Numbered from the stretch's first letter, positions 22,736 to 33,660 are shown. The stretch: DNA of 64,000 nucleotides from Labia minor (GCA_963082975.1 OY720349.1:47349962-47413961), one strand, 5' to 3'. Numbers and translations are program-made. Notes: generated by a model not told the origin, from the letters alone.

Positions 22736-23295
22736 CTGGAGTGTCTCCACTCGACTATCTCGCAAATTTGAATTGGATTAAATAACATATATTAATTTAA
22801 ATTAAATTAAATTAATAAATTATAAATTAAAATTAATAAATAATATTTATTGAACCAGGGCATGTTTGGCTCTTTGTTGATGGCACCACGTCACGTGTTG
22901 GCATGTGAGATTTGCAGTATTAAAAAATTAATTCTGGTACTTTCAGCGATTCAATCAAGCTGAAATTCTATATATAGCAGTTTGATACAATTATTAATCA
23001 TGTGAAAAATTATCAAACATATATCTTTATTTTTACGGTCACTTTAGAAGGAAAAAAATCAAAACGTTGTAGGTAATGACTCTCTTCCGGTTGAGCTACA
23101 TTTCTCAAAAGTTGATAGAAAACTATGAATTTTGAATAATGCCCATGTACCAAATTTCATCATTCTAGCTCAAACCGTTTTTGCGTAATCTTGGTTACAT
23201 ACATACACACACACAGACATTTTTCTCAACCTTAGTGAAAAAGATTCAGGAACCTTCAAAACGTATAAAAACATCAAAATCTCTGGCGAGATAGT
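22736..23295 (+). mobile_element. MITE family Z, copy 1
   Basis: Starts CTGGAGTGTCTCCACTCGAC and ends GGCGAGATAGT. ACTATCTCGC near the start and GCGAGATAGT at the end are inverted terminal motifs, and GGAGTGTCTCC is a small palindrome at the outer edge. The interior holds AAACCGTTTTTGCGTAATC, a (CA)n run and the motif GATGAAATTTGGTA (on the minus strand). Non-coding. Related copies at 30406, 51950 and 62053. Confidence 0.75.
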
Positions 23296-25760
23296 AAAAA
23301 ATTTAATATAAAAATAAAAAACATCTTATGACAAAACAGAATAAATAAATGATAACAATTAAAAGGGGATGAAATTAGAAAAATCAGTTTTTATTTGATC
23401 ATCTAAAAAATAAAAAAAATTAAATTTAATAATAATAAAAAAATGAAAGGAAAAAATTGCGATGATCATTCTGACCACTTGTACGTTTGTATATCTATAT
23501 CTATATCTATACTTATAAATAGATATAGATATAGATATATATTTATACAAAAAACGAATATGTGCGAAATTCACAACATTGATATTGGTGTATAATTTTC
23601 TTTCCTTTTTTCGAGCTTGATTGGAAATTAGGAAGAAGATTCGACATCAATTGAAATGTGTTTTTAGTCACACAATTTCTATAGCTATACAAATCTAATG
23701 TGTTCAAATTCACTATAGAAAGGATTCATGTGGTTTAATCTTGAATACTTGAACCCTTCCTCTATTCCTTCTTTTTTCTTTCCAGGTGCCTTTTCTTTTT
23801 TTTTTTCTTTTTATTTTTTACTCTCTCTCTCTCTTTCTCCCACCTATATGTACGTGCATATACGTTTTTTTTACTTTTCTCTATTGAAGTACTTATCTTT
23901 ATTATAATGCATATTTGTTTTTTTTTTATCTTGTTTAATATTTAATTTTTTTATTTAACATTATATTATTTTAACATTATTTAAAATGAGTATATTTTTT
24001 TCTTTTAAAATACTTCTCTCTTCTTGACACTAGCATCGTTTTATTTTTAGATAGAATGTTTTATAACTTGTTCAAAATATCCCATGAACTTTATATTTAC
24101 ATATGCATTTATATTTTTGACTAATGTATATGAATATTAATTTTTTTTAAAGTTCACTGCGAAAAGAAAGGCATACAAGCCGACATAATAGGCTCTCTTT
24201 TTTAACCCATTGCCTATTTAGCAATTCTAATATAAATTGAAGAACATCTTTCTGAGAAATAATATATATATATATATATATCGTTTAGACTTCCTTGAAT
24301 GTGATTATAAGAATTGGTTTGTCAGAATATTTTGTGAGTTTATTGACTAGACGTTTCGGTTTCTTTTCCGAAGCTATTTTCAAGAGTGAATTTATAGGTA
24401 AGAAATTATGAGACTAGCATAAACTCACCACCAAAAAACTGACAAACTAACTTTTCTTTTATATATATATTATTAATTACGATAATTATCCCCAATATTA
24501 TTAAAATATTTTATGAAAATAATTAATTAATAAAATATTAACTAAATATTAATAAATAATAAATATAAACGATTAATTTTAAAAGTTTTTTGAAATATAT
24601 TTGAATAAAATTGAGTGTATATTCTTATTGGGTGCTTCATTAATTCGTTCTATTGTAGAAAAATACATTTAATAACTACGTCATTAGATTTGTTATTCCT
24701 TAAAGTACGATCTTACCAAATTGCGAATCTCTAATTAGTGTTAAAAAATATGTTTTTAATCTCTAACAAAATAATTCCATTAGTTTCTTGGAAATTGTTA
24801 ACTTTTCTTTCATTTTAAATTACATGCAGTTATCTAAATGAACAATACTATTACATCATGGGAATTTTAACATATCAAATTTAATAAATATTAAAAATTA
24901 TGACTCAAATTTAAATTATTCAAATAGAAACAAAAGTATTTATTTATATAAATATGTCTAATACTCTAATCTTTTTGTTTGTTCGCTCAAATGAAAAATT
25001 CCAATCGATCTTTCATCAACTTTAAATTGATTTTTAAAATTTTTATAGATATTTATATTAGTTATTTTAGTCTCAAGGTATGAAAGAAATATAATTGAAT
25101 TATAATTAATTAATTCACAATGTAATTAGCAAATAAAGGTAATGATATGTCTTTTATTTCTTGAGGTATCAAGTATGTAAATATATTATTATTTATAAAA
25201 AAAACGTTATAATAAAAATAAAATTGCTAAATTAAAAGAAATGTTCAATAAGTAATCCCAAAAAATTATAGAATTCCATTAACTTATTAATATTTACACG
25301 AATAAAGGGTTATTTATTTATATGTAGTCCGTTAGAAATTGGTTTAATAAATTATTTTTATATTTTAATTTTTTTTATATAGCTCTTTAAATTTATTATT
25401 TCTATTATAAATCATTATAAGTTAGGTAGTTTTAAAAAAAATTCTATATATTTTATTTGCCTTAAAGTCGTCTAAATATTATAGAATATAGAAGATTCTG
25501 ATTATGAAGATAGGGAGATAAATACAATTACATAAATTTAAATCTTCTTTGTTATTTCTCAATCCAATTTCTCCAAATTTCTAAATTAGTGTAAGTCATA
25601 AATAGAGAATTTTAATCAGATTTTTAAACTTTTTTAAATTTTAATCAAATTAAATAAAAATAAAATAGAAATAATAACTTATTTTTATGTTTTTTTTTCA
25701 TGTTTTCTCAATTGAAAATATATTGTGTATATATTATTTCTAGTGGTTTTCTTGGATAAA
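23296..25760. other. AT-rich intergenic sequence
   Basis: No gene recognised. A palindromic microsatellite occurs at about 23488-23543 (TATATC repeats followed by GATATA repeats). There is a T/CT-rich tract at 23766-23846, (TA)n at 24262-24281, and a dispersed repeat at about 24965-25130 matching 4010-4210. Everything else is A/T sequence. Confidence 0.5.
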
Positions 25761-26340
25761 TAAGGTAAATGTACCAGTCGTGGACCACTGTATCAGTAAT
25801 GGACCATTTGATAGATTTTTGATCAAAATAAGCTTTTTAATTTCAAATTAAACTTGAAATATCGATAAATATCAAGAAGAACCTTTTTCGGATTGCTTAA
25901 CAATGAAACAGAGCCTAATCGCTGCATTTATATTATAATTATGAATTTTTTAAAAAACGAGGCAAGCGTTCTTGCATTTTAAGGTTAGTTTCTAATGCAG
26001 AACGTTAAGGATAGCCTTCAAATTATTTTCTATATATTGTTTTATTTAATATTAATTTCAATCCAAAAATTCAATTGAATAGTTGATACTACAAATTATA
26101 TTAATCATTTTGAAATATTTAATTTATATGATGATTAAATAAACATGGCAAACCAGTAAATCTTTACAACTTAAATTATATTTTCATCAGATTGCTTTAG
26201 ATAACTAAATTTTATGCTGATAATAAATTGTGTAAATAAGTTAATTCCTAATTTATAAACATTATAAAATTTATAATTCTATCTTATGAAATTAAATCAA
26301 CAACAATAATATAATATAGAATATAGAATAATAGTGTTTT

Positions 26341-27673
26341 TACCGACCGACGATAGTAAGGGAGGTATTGTTTTCACACCAAATTTCACATGTGGAGATT
26401 TTTACATATCTCCACGAATCATGCATTTTCTTATCAGAAAAAAGTATTTTTAGCATGATGTCTGTCCGTCCGTCCGTCCGTCCGTCCGTCCGTATAGATG
26501 TGTACAGCCTGAACGGCTCAACCGATTTTGATGAAATTTGGTATATTTACTTAATGCATCAGTGGGATGAATTGATCAACTTTTGGTGCAAATCCGGAAA
26601 CCGGAAGTGGTCCGTCCGTCCGTCCGTCCGTCCGTATAGATGTGTACAGCCTGAACGGCTCAACCGATTTTGATGAAATTTGGTATATTTACTTAATGCA
26701 TCAGTGGGATGAATTGATCAACTTTTGGTGCAAATCCGGAAACAGGAAGTGGTCCGTCCGTCCGTATAGATGTGTACAGCCTAAACGGCTCAACCGATTT
26801 TGATGAAATTTGGTATATTTACTTAATGCATCAGTGGGATGAATTGATCACCTTTTGGTGCAAATCCGGAAACCGGAAGTGGTCCGTCCGTCCGTCCGTC
26901 CGTATAGATGTGTACAGCCTGAACGGCTCAACCGATTTTGATGAAATTTGGTATATTTACTTACTGCATCAGTGGGATGAATTGATCAACTTTTGGTGCA
27001 AATCCGGAAACCGGAAGTGGTAGTATTAGCGATCGACGATAGGAAGGGAAGGGTTATTTTCACACCAAATTTCACATGAGGAGATTTTTTTATATATCAC
27101 CACGAATCATGCATTTTCTTAACAGAAAAAAGTATTTTTAGCATGATGTCTGTCCGTGCGTCCGTCCGTCCTTCCGTCTGTCCGTATAAATGTGTACAGC
27201 CTGAACGGCTCAACCGATTTTGATGAAATTTGGTATCTTTACTTAATGCATCAGTGGGATGAATTGATCAACTTTTGGTACAAATCCGGAAACCGGAAGT
27301 GGTAGTATTAGCGATCGATGATAAGAAGGGAAGGGTTATTTTCGCACCAAATTTCACATAAGGAGATTTTTTTACATATCACCACGAATGTATTGGTTTT
27401 ATCCTCGGGAAAAATCATCTTCATTATGTTTTTCTTAATTTAAAATTATATGACGTCACCCAGCCCTTCATGACGTCACAGCCTCGGGTAACGCCGGCTA
27501 TTTCAGCTATATATTATAAATAAAATAAAATTAAAAATATTTATGTTCTATCCATATCTGTTTTTTATTACATTAATAGATATATTAAAATTATTTGAAA
27601 TTGTTTCTGTAGCTGAAAATTAATTTACTTCAAACCGTCGGTCGGTTCGGACCTGGCCACAGGTCAACTTATT
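26341..27673 (+). mobile_element. Repeat X, copy 2, expanded by internal tandem duplication
   Basis: Begins TACCGACCGACGATAGTAAG, has CCGTCGGTCGG near the end and finishes GGTCAACTTATTT, like copies 1, 3 and 4. Its boundaries are set by comparison with the uninterrupted Y copy (about 22315-22334). The X ends are inverted over ACCGACCGACG. It is four times longer than copies 3 and 4 because of the tandem array at 26455-27300. The frames open through the array are by-products. Confidence 0.8.
26455..27025 (+). repeat. ~136-bp tandem array with (TCCG)n
   Basis: Four units of about 136 bases begin near 26495, 26632, 26767 and 26903, each (TCCG)n followed by TATAGATGTGTACAGCC, CCGATTTTGATGAAATTTGG and AAATCCGGAAACCGGAAGTG. 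The (TCCG)n part varies from two to several repeats between units. A fifth unit at about 27150-27305 belongs to a larger duplication that also repeats the upstream block GTTTTCACACCAAATTTCAC (26371, 27058, and again near 27340). Confidence 0.85.
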
Positions 27674-27721
27674 TAATGAAAATTTCTCTTAACATGGCCC
27701 ACCACTGGTACATTTACCTTA

Positions 27722-28060
27722 TATTTACGTCAGATAAGTTATTTTAAAGGAGATGAGTTCTATTATAGTTTAAGGGACCCTGCCTTCGATTGAACTTTGA
27801 GCCCATGATTTCTCAATCTATCCTCAAATTTCTACGTTTGATAATATTTAATCAAATGAATCACCTTAGTTTATTTTGAAAAATCCAAAATAATTACATT
27901 TTTAATGCCTCTGTATCATGTTTAAATTTTGTGAAATGAATACAATAAAATTCTCTCATTTTGATACAAAATCAATTTTTATATTTAATTTATAATTTTT
28001 AAAATATCTTTTTTTTTAATTGAATGTAATATTATATCATTCTAAACTGTGAATATAATT
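27722..28060. other. AT-rich sequence; possible tRNA-related scrap at ~27780-27830
   Basis: On the minus strand GGGCTCAAAGTTCAATCG (about 27795-27812) resembles a B box and its flank; the surroundings are too decayed to call. Otherwise nothing is recognised. Confidence 0.25.
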
Positions 28061-28069
28061 TATACTTTA

Positions 28070-28366
28070 TTAATTAAGCATTGTGGAAAAATCTTGGCTT
28101 CCATATATGGCTTCAATATATTTATGTGAATAAAGGATGAATCTTTCTATTATTCCAAAGAGATTTCTCGCAATAAATTCGTAATACGAGTTGAGAAACA
28201 ACTTCATCCATTGGGACAAGGGCTCTAAATATTTATAACTCCTGTGGCTTTCTGGCTTCAGCAAATAAGGCAGAAAAAAGAATGGATCCCCGGGTGTCAT
28301 ATCTGCATTGATAGCGGCTACTTGCGTCTGGCTGAAGGGAATATTCCTTGAGATAAAGAAAGCCAT
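28070..28366 (-). CDS. Hypothetical 98-residue ORF, possible exon
   Basis: Minus-strand frame from the ATG at 28366 reading MAFFISRNIPFSQTQVAAIN, ADMTPGDPFFFLPYLLKPES and so on to FSTMLN and a stop. It lies in non-repetitive sequence with fairly balanced codon use for the region, rich in aromatic and hydrophobic residues. An in-frame stop (TAG) lies 15 bases upstream of the ATG; the same bases (CCATTAG followed by AGG) could be a splice acceptor, making this a terminal coding exon. No recognised domain; a single amphipathic helical region is possible around LFLNSYYEFIARNLFGIIER. Confidence 0.35.
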   Translation of the reverse strand: MAFFISRNIPFSQTQVAAINADMTPGDPFFFLPYLLKPESHRSYKYLEPLSQWMKLFLNSYYEFIARNLFGIIERFILYSHKYIEAIYGSQDFSTMLN

Positions 28367-28379
28367 CAGCAGCGGCCTC

Positions 28380-29270
28380 TAATGGAGGCAAATTCGCTTA
28401 CTATGTAATCTTGAGATTTTCAATCTTGGTTCTCTACCAGCAGCCTTTTGACATTCGGCAAATATTCCTAAAGGTTGCCTATTTCAAGGAGCAATATCAG
28501 AGTGAGAGAGAAAGAGTGAGAGAGAGAGTGGGAGTGGGAGAGAGGTAGAGAACGATTTTAGCAATATTTCTAGAGAAGTTACTTTCTGGCTTCTTGAACG
28601 AATCAAATCATAAATAGAATCGCTTCAAAAATCAAATATCAATTTCCCTGGTCATTTGCTTCTTCTATTTTATTTTATAGACAATCCATCTTGCATTCCA
28701 TCTATGTATAAATCTCCCTCTACTTATTTGACGGAATGGAAATTATTCTCGATGTTTTATTTTGTTCGTTAATCGAAATAACTTTCCGGTTGAATTCTTT
28801 CTTATTGAACTTTATATATATATATATATATAATTCCCCTCGGGTTTAATAATAAAAAAACTTTTTTATGATAAGAATCGATTATTAAAATCTTAACTAA
28901 GCGAATTCAACTTAGACAAATATTTAGAATTCAATTTAAATTAAAAAAAGTCAAAGATTGAATAAATTTTATATAAATAATGAACTTTTTATGTATATAT
29001 ACTTATAGGAGTATATTAAAAAAGAAAATTTAACTTCTCTACTAATTGGCCAGTTTTTAAATGTATAAGCCATGCTTTTCACTGTTTTAAAGCGTCAAAA
29101 ATGTAGATTAATACATACATAGATTTGTACATTAATTATTAATAAATATTCAAATTGATCATTTGGATAGATGAAATTGGGGTTTAATTGATGATTATTT
29201 ACTACTAGTAATTATTAATATTATTCATTGAAGAGATTAGATTTTCTCCAGGATTTAGTGTTTTTACTTT
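28380..29270. other. Intergenic sequence with GA-rich tract
   Basis: A purine-only tract of GAGA/GTGAGA type at about 28499-28550 (many GAGAG motifs, a possible GAGA-factor site or triplex former). (TA)n at about 28814-28832. No coding frame. The rest is AT-rich. Confidence 0.4.
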
Positions 29271-29271
29271 C

Positions 29272-29349
29272 TCTCCAAAAAACGGTTTGAGGTAGAATAA
29301 TGAAATTTGGTACAAGGGCATTATTCAAAATTCGTAGTTTTCTTTCAAC
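29272..29349 (-). repeat. MITE Z fragment
   Basis: AACGGTTTGAGGTAGAATAA, GGTACAAGGGCATTATTCAA and AGTTTTCTTTCAACTT match the interior of family Z in minus orientation. It is cut at 29349 by the mariner-like element that follows. Confidence 0.6.
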
Positions 29350-29957
29350 TTAAATTTAAGTTTTGAAAATCACATCACTCAAATGTCGTCCTTGGGAGCG
29401 GATTCACTGTCATTTCCACAGGCAGAATTTTCGATATTGGAGTGACGAAAATCCTCGGGAAATCCATCAGGAACCTCTCCATAGCCCAAAAGTGACTGTG
29501 TGGTGTGTTCTTTTCCGCCTAGGCGTCTGGGGGCCTTACTTTTTTGAAGAAAGCAAACCGTAACGGTCAACAGCGAGCGCTATTGTTTCATGCTGGAAAA
29601 TTTGGCCACCGCGCTCACCGGATCTCACTCCATGTGACTTCTTCCTTTGGGGTTACTTCAAATCGAAGGTTTACCATCATCGACCAAGGACCCTTCTTGC
29701 TTTTCGAAGGGAAATTGCTCGGGCAATTGAAGAAATTCCTGAGAAAATGACGGTGAAATTCATAGAAAGTTACCGCGAGCGCCTAAACCAGTGTATCCGC
29801 TCCCAAGGACGACATTTAAGTGATATGCTTTTCAAAACTTAAATTTAAAAATGGCATAAAATTTGCAATATGGTAATAAAAGAAGTTTTTTGACAAGCTA
29901 AGTGGTTTTAATTTTATAACGTTTTGAAATCGGATAGGTTTTTCTGCTCCACCCTGT
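29350..29957 (+). pseudogene. Rearranged mariner-like element with inverted C-terminal arm
   Basis: Two transposase pieces survive on the plus strand. One is a middle fragment (about 29420-29545: RQNFRYWSDENPREIHQEPL, HSPKVTVWC, GPYFFEE). The other is an unbroken C-terminal frame (29594-29842: WPPRSPDLTPCDFFLWGYFK down to GRHLSDMLFKT and a stop). The aspartate in SPDLTP is the third catalytic acid; the section with the second one is lost. The right end CTGCTCCACCCTGTA (to 29957) looks terminal. The first 54 bases (29350-29403) are an inverted copy of 29795-29848, the coding end, with 3 mismatches, in place of a normal left end. Confidence 0.75.
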
Positions 29958-29960
29958 ATT

Positions 29961-30405
29961 TAAATTTCACTATCTATATCTTTATAAGTAATGGTATACA
30001 CATTGAAAATCCCATATAATAAATGTAATGGGTACATCAAATGCTACGTCCCCATCGAGTACCTGGTAATGTATTTAATTTTTATCAAAACTATGATAAA
30101 AGGTAAATGCAGCTAAAAGCAGATGAAAACAAATGCTATTTCATAAATTTGCGCAACTCACAAAAATATAGTATTAAGCCAAAGTCTTCTTATTACAATA
30201 AAATGTTATCAGTGAAAATTATGTTAAAAACCTTTATTCCTATGATCGAATAGAATAAAATTTTAATTAAGTTTCAAATATAGAAAAAAGCTTGATTATC
30301 CAATTCAAATTTGCGAGATAGTAGAGTGGAGATTTTTTTCTTTTTATATTATTCAATGCAATTCTTTTCCAAACACAAATGCACCTTAAAACAATTTAAA
30401 AAAAT
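29961..30405. other. Intergenic sequence with a small inverted MITE Z fragment
   Basis: Positions 30298-30333 (CCAATTCAAATTTGCGAGAT, AGTGGAGA) are the end of family Z in minus orientation, head-to-head with the copy starting at 30406. Otherwise there is no recognised feature. Confidence 0.5.
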
Positions 30406-30994
30406 CTGGAGTGTCTCCACTCGACTATCTCGCAAATTTGAATTGGATTAAATAACATATAATCATTTAAATTAAATTAAATTACTTAAATTATAAATTA
30501 AAATTGATAAATAATATTTATTAAACCAGCGCATGTTTGGCTCTTTGTTGATGGAACCACGTCACGTGTTGGCGCTTAAGATTTGCAGTATTAAAAAATT
30601 AATTCTGGTACTTTCAGCGATTCAATGTAGCTGAAATTCTATATATAGCAGTTTTATACAATTATTAATCATATGAAAAATTATCAAACATATATCTTTA
30701 TTTTTACGGTCACTTTAGAAGAAAAAAAATCAAAACGTTGTAGATAATGACTCTCTTCCGGTTGAGCTACATTTCTCAAAAGTTGATAGAAAACTATGAA
30801 TTTTGAATAATGCCCATGTATCAAATTTCATCATTCTAGCTCAAACCGTTTTTGCGTAATCTTGGTTAAATACATACACACACACACAGAGAAACATTTT
30901 TCTCAACCTTAATGAAAATGATTCAGGAACCTTCAAAACTTATAAAAACATCAAAATCTCAACATCGAAAATTTTCGTGATCTGGCGAGATAGT
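30406..30994 (+). mobile_element. MITE family Z, copy 2
   Basis: Full-length copy: CTGGAGTGTCTCCACTCGAC at the left, ATCTGGCGAGATAGT at the right. Near-identical to copy 1 over most of its length but retains AACATCGAAAATTTTCGTGA before the right end, which copy 1 lacks. Non-coding. Confidence 0.8.
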
Positions 30995-31935
30995 AAAAAC
31001 TAAATAAATAATATCTGTTTTATTGTATAATAAAAATGACACATGCATTGTTGTAAAAATAAATAAATAGTAAGTTTTAAAATATTACCTTAGATGAAAA
31101 TTAAATATGGTGGAATGAATAATATTTCTAAGCAATTCAGAGTCCGATATTCATATTATATATATATATTGCTTAAGTTTTAAGATCTTATTATATATTC
31201 TGTCTTTATCATGTCTTAACAGGAAATAATAAAAATTTAATCTTTTTCTTTTAGGAGAATTGCTTATCAAATCATTTCATATTCACAAAAGCGTCTGCCT
31301 TGCCCATAAATCCAACTTCTAATTTCAGTTCAAGTGGGAATTATTTTATAAGAGCTTACAAAAACAACTTCACGATGTTCTGACAATATCACGAAGTAAA
31401 TTGAAATCAACTTTAATTAGAACTTAGAAATTGAGATTAAAATATTATTATAATAATGATAAACTATTAGTAACATATTGATTTCTTTTATGACTTATTT
31501 TCTAACTTATACAACATAACTAATTCAAAACCATTTTTATTGATGATATATACATATAGTAATAAGAATAGGTAATATATGCTTTAAAACAATTATATGT
31601 AATACATTACTTGAACTACATAGGTATAATGTGTATACTCCAAGCATATATTGGGTTTTTGAACAACAGGAAATGATAATAAATTTCAATTATACTTTTT
31701 ATTGGTGGATTTTTATTAATATAAGCTATTCTCTTTACTGAACAATAAATAATTAATAAAAGTTAGTTAAATATTAATTAATATAAAACAAAGTTGTTCA
31801 AATGAAAAATTCTCTTCTCCATCGTATGCATAGTATTTTATTTAAAATAATTGATGATGATTCTTTAATAAATATTTTAGAAGATCATACCTAACCGTTC
31901 CTCTTTCTATGATAAAAAATAAATAATTTTTAATT
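30995..31935. other. AT-rich intergenic sequence
   Basis: No gene recognised. A patch at 31255-31370 is slightly less AT-rich but contains no supported exon. Confidence 0.5.
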
Positions 31936-32130
31936 AAATGAAGACCTTAGAGCGAAACAGTGGTAAGCCACACTTTTGCCGAAAATTGTTTTATTGCATT
32001 TATCATATGGCGGGAACAATATTAAACCACTAAAAAAGTTATTTTGACTGTTTCGTAATAAATAGCGCTGCTATCGCTAAATCATGTTGTTGGTGTTGGC
32101 AAAATTACTTCATTTTCTTACGTGAAGAGC

Positions 32131-32361
32131 ATGGTAAGCCACATCAATATGGCGTCGACTTCTGGTTTATGTCTTCGTTCAAGAGCAATTATTCGTGAAA
32201 ATAACCGTTCTAGTCCTGAGTTTTTTGACGAGAGTGTTGACAGTTGTGTCGACAAAGGCTTTGTACCAAATAACGATAATATGTCGACAGATTCTTTTGA
32301 GATAGGTTATAGTTTTTTATTTTTATGGCTTACCACGTTTTTATGTAAAAATATTTTGTAA
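32131..32361 (+). pseudogene. N-terminal transposon protein remnant
   Basis: ATG at 32131 (MVSHINMASTSGLCLRSRAI) or more likely at 32149, reading on with IRENNRSSPEFFDESVDSCV and DKGFVPNNDNMSTDSFEIG. The acidic, serine-rich start is typical of transposon proteins before a DNA-binding or catalytic core. After FEIG the translation turns into junk (SFLFLWLTTFL, which reads through a copy of the end motif), so the true exon probably ends near 32303 (ATAG then GTTATAG) or the frame is broken. The core domain is missing. Confidence 0.45.
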
Positions 32362-32530
32362 ATAATTTATGCAAAAGTATTGTATGCCATGTGGCTTAAG
32401 ATGTTATTGCCCAACAACGAGCAAATATATTCACCAGAAGGTTGGCTAGATGTCATTCAAAAATCAAACCGAAAAAACCCATTTATAGTAACAAAAATGA
32501 GTCAAAAAGACTTATTCTTATGAGCCTCTG

Positions 32531-32878
32531 TTGGCGAATATAAACAAAAAAGCACGCTTTTCTGAAAAGACAAACTTGGAATTTTCAGGAACGTATAGCT
32601 TTTGCTTTAAATCAGAGAATATTGGATCATTTTTTGTTAAAAACACAGTTAATGGAGAATACAGGAAAATTAATGTCTTAAAACAAGGTAGACCTGTAAT
32701 GATAATGATAACAGATATTAAACTTAAATACAACGAGCCATTAAAAATAGCAGAAAAGAAAATTAAAAATGTACAAACATTATTGCCTTATATACCTCCA
32801 GCCTATCAATCATTTTACACTCAATTAAATGTAACTGTTGATGATGTAGATGATGAGGTTGAAATTTTAGATGATTAA
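32531..32878 (+). pseudogene. C-terminal transposon protein remnant
   Basis: Open frame of 116 codons with no ATG at its start. It reads ARFSEKTNLEFSGTYSFCFK, SENIGSFFVKNTVNGEYRKI and so on, then KKIKNVQTLLPYIPPAYQSF and an acidic tail VDDVDDEVEILDD before the stop. The LLPYIPPAYQSFY motif followed by an acidic tail is, as far as I recall, shared by C-termini of many uncharacterised TE-encoded proteins in arthropods. The segment joining it to the N-terminal remnant has been lost. Confidence 0.5.
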
Positions 32879-33311
32879 TAATTATTGCATTCTTTTCTTT
32901 ATTTTGTTTTAATTTAGATAAAGCAAAAACACGTGAAGCTACATTTTATGTAAATTATATTTTTTTTTTTTTGTGAAAAAAAATATAGTAGATAAAGATG
33001 TTGAAATTTTAGATGTGTTATAGATGTATTATATTATCTTAGTTATTTTTATCATCCGTTTAGTTTAGTTTTAGCAAAAACATGGTAAGCCACATTTTTT
33101 CAAAATAAATTCTAATTTTTGTAGAAAAAATGTTTTATTTAAAGAAATAATAGTTGCTGACTTTTTCCCTTTACTGATATTACATATTGAGCAAATTTGA
33201 AATATATGCAGTAAACCCAATGTTTTATATCTTTTCTTTAAACTTTAAACTGCAATATCTCAACTTTTTGATTTTGTGGCTTACCACTGTTTCGTTCTAA
33301 GGTCTTCAAAT

Positions 33312-33660
33312 GTAAAATCCTTCTTAATAATTAATTGTCGCTCTACCAGGTAGTAACCGCGCCCAGATGAAAACCGACCAAGGTCTTTTGATTTTTAATT
33401 TTTATTAGGTTGGCCTATGGTTCCAGAAATAAGCGAATTTTGTAAAATTTCATATATTCTTTAAAGATACTAGGTAATATTTTTAACATATAATTAAACA
33501 ATTCTCTAATGAAACATAAAATTTTTAAAAAATGAAACGTGTCCTTAACTGGGCCGGTCTAACCTGGGCGCGGTCATTATCTGGGCGAACGAAATTAATT
33601 ATGAATATTTTTTTTACAAACGATCTCTATACCTAAAAATACCTATAAAATACATATATC
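33312..33660. other. Intergenic sequence
   Basis: A less AT-rich patch (33345-33420 and 33540-33590, with GCGCCCAGATGAAAACCGAC and GGGCGCGGTCATTATCTGGG as inverted-like halves) may be the two ends of a small unrecognised MITE. No gene. Confidence 0.35.

Larger units (their letters stand above)
25763..27719 (+). mobile_element. TA-target DNA transposon Y, copy 2, split by repeat X
   Basis: Ends AGGTAAATGTACCAG (25763) and CTGGTACATTTACCT (ending 27719) are perfect inverted repeats of 15 bases, with TA on both outer sides (25761-25762, 27720-27721). It is non-coding and about 0.6 kb without the insertion. The interior matches copy 1 at 21940-22380. Repeat X (26341-27673) sits inside. TA target and short inverted ends fit the Tc1/mariner/pogo superfamily, but no transposase remains. 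Confidence 0.8.
31940..33307 (+). mobile_element. DNA transposon with 34-bp inverted ends and internal copies of the end motif
   Basis: The left end GAAGACCTTAGAGCGAAACA, then GTGGTAAGCCACA, is matched by the inverted right end (…TGTGGCTTACCACTGTTTCG…GGTCTTC, to 33307) with one base difference over about 34. The flanks are AAAT on each side (31936-31939, 33308-33311), a possible 4-base target duplication. The core motif TGGTAAGCCAC also occurs inside at 32132 and 33083, and inverted at about 32325. Two coding remnants lie inside (32131-32361, 32531-32878). The superfamily is unidentified; the C-terminal motif recalls a widespread uncharacterised arthropod transposon protein. Confidence 0.8.

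Noticed and set aside
23488-23543. Palindrome of TATATC and GATATA units
   Set aside because: Explained as a microsatellite that changes direction; no unique stem sequence.
26368-27023. Two open frames (101 and 83 codons) with repeated VRPSVRP and VYSLNGSTDFDEIWYIYLMH
   Set aside because: They are the translation of the 136-base tandem unit of repeat X. The TCCG run shifts frame between units, and other X copies lack the unit, so this is not a conserved protein.
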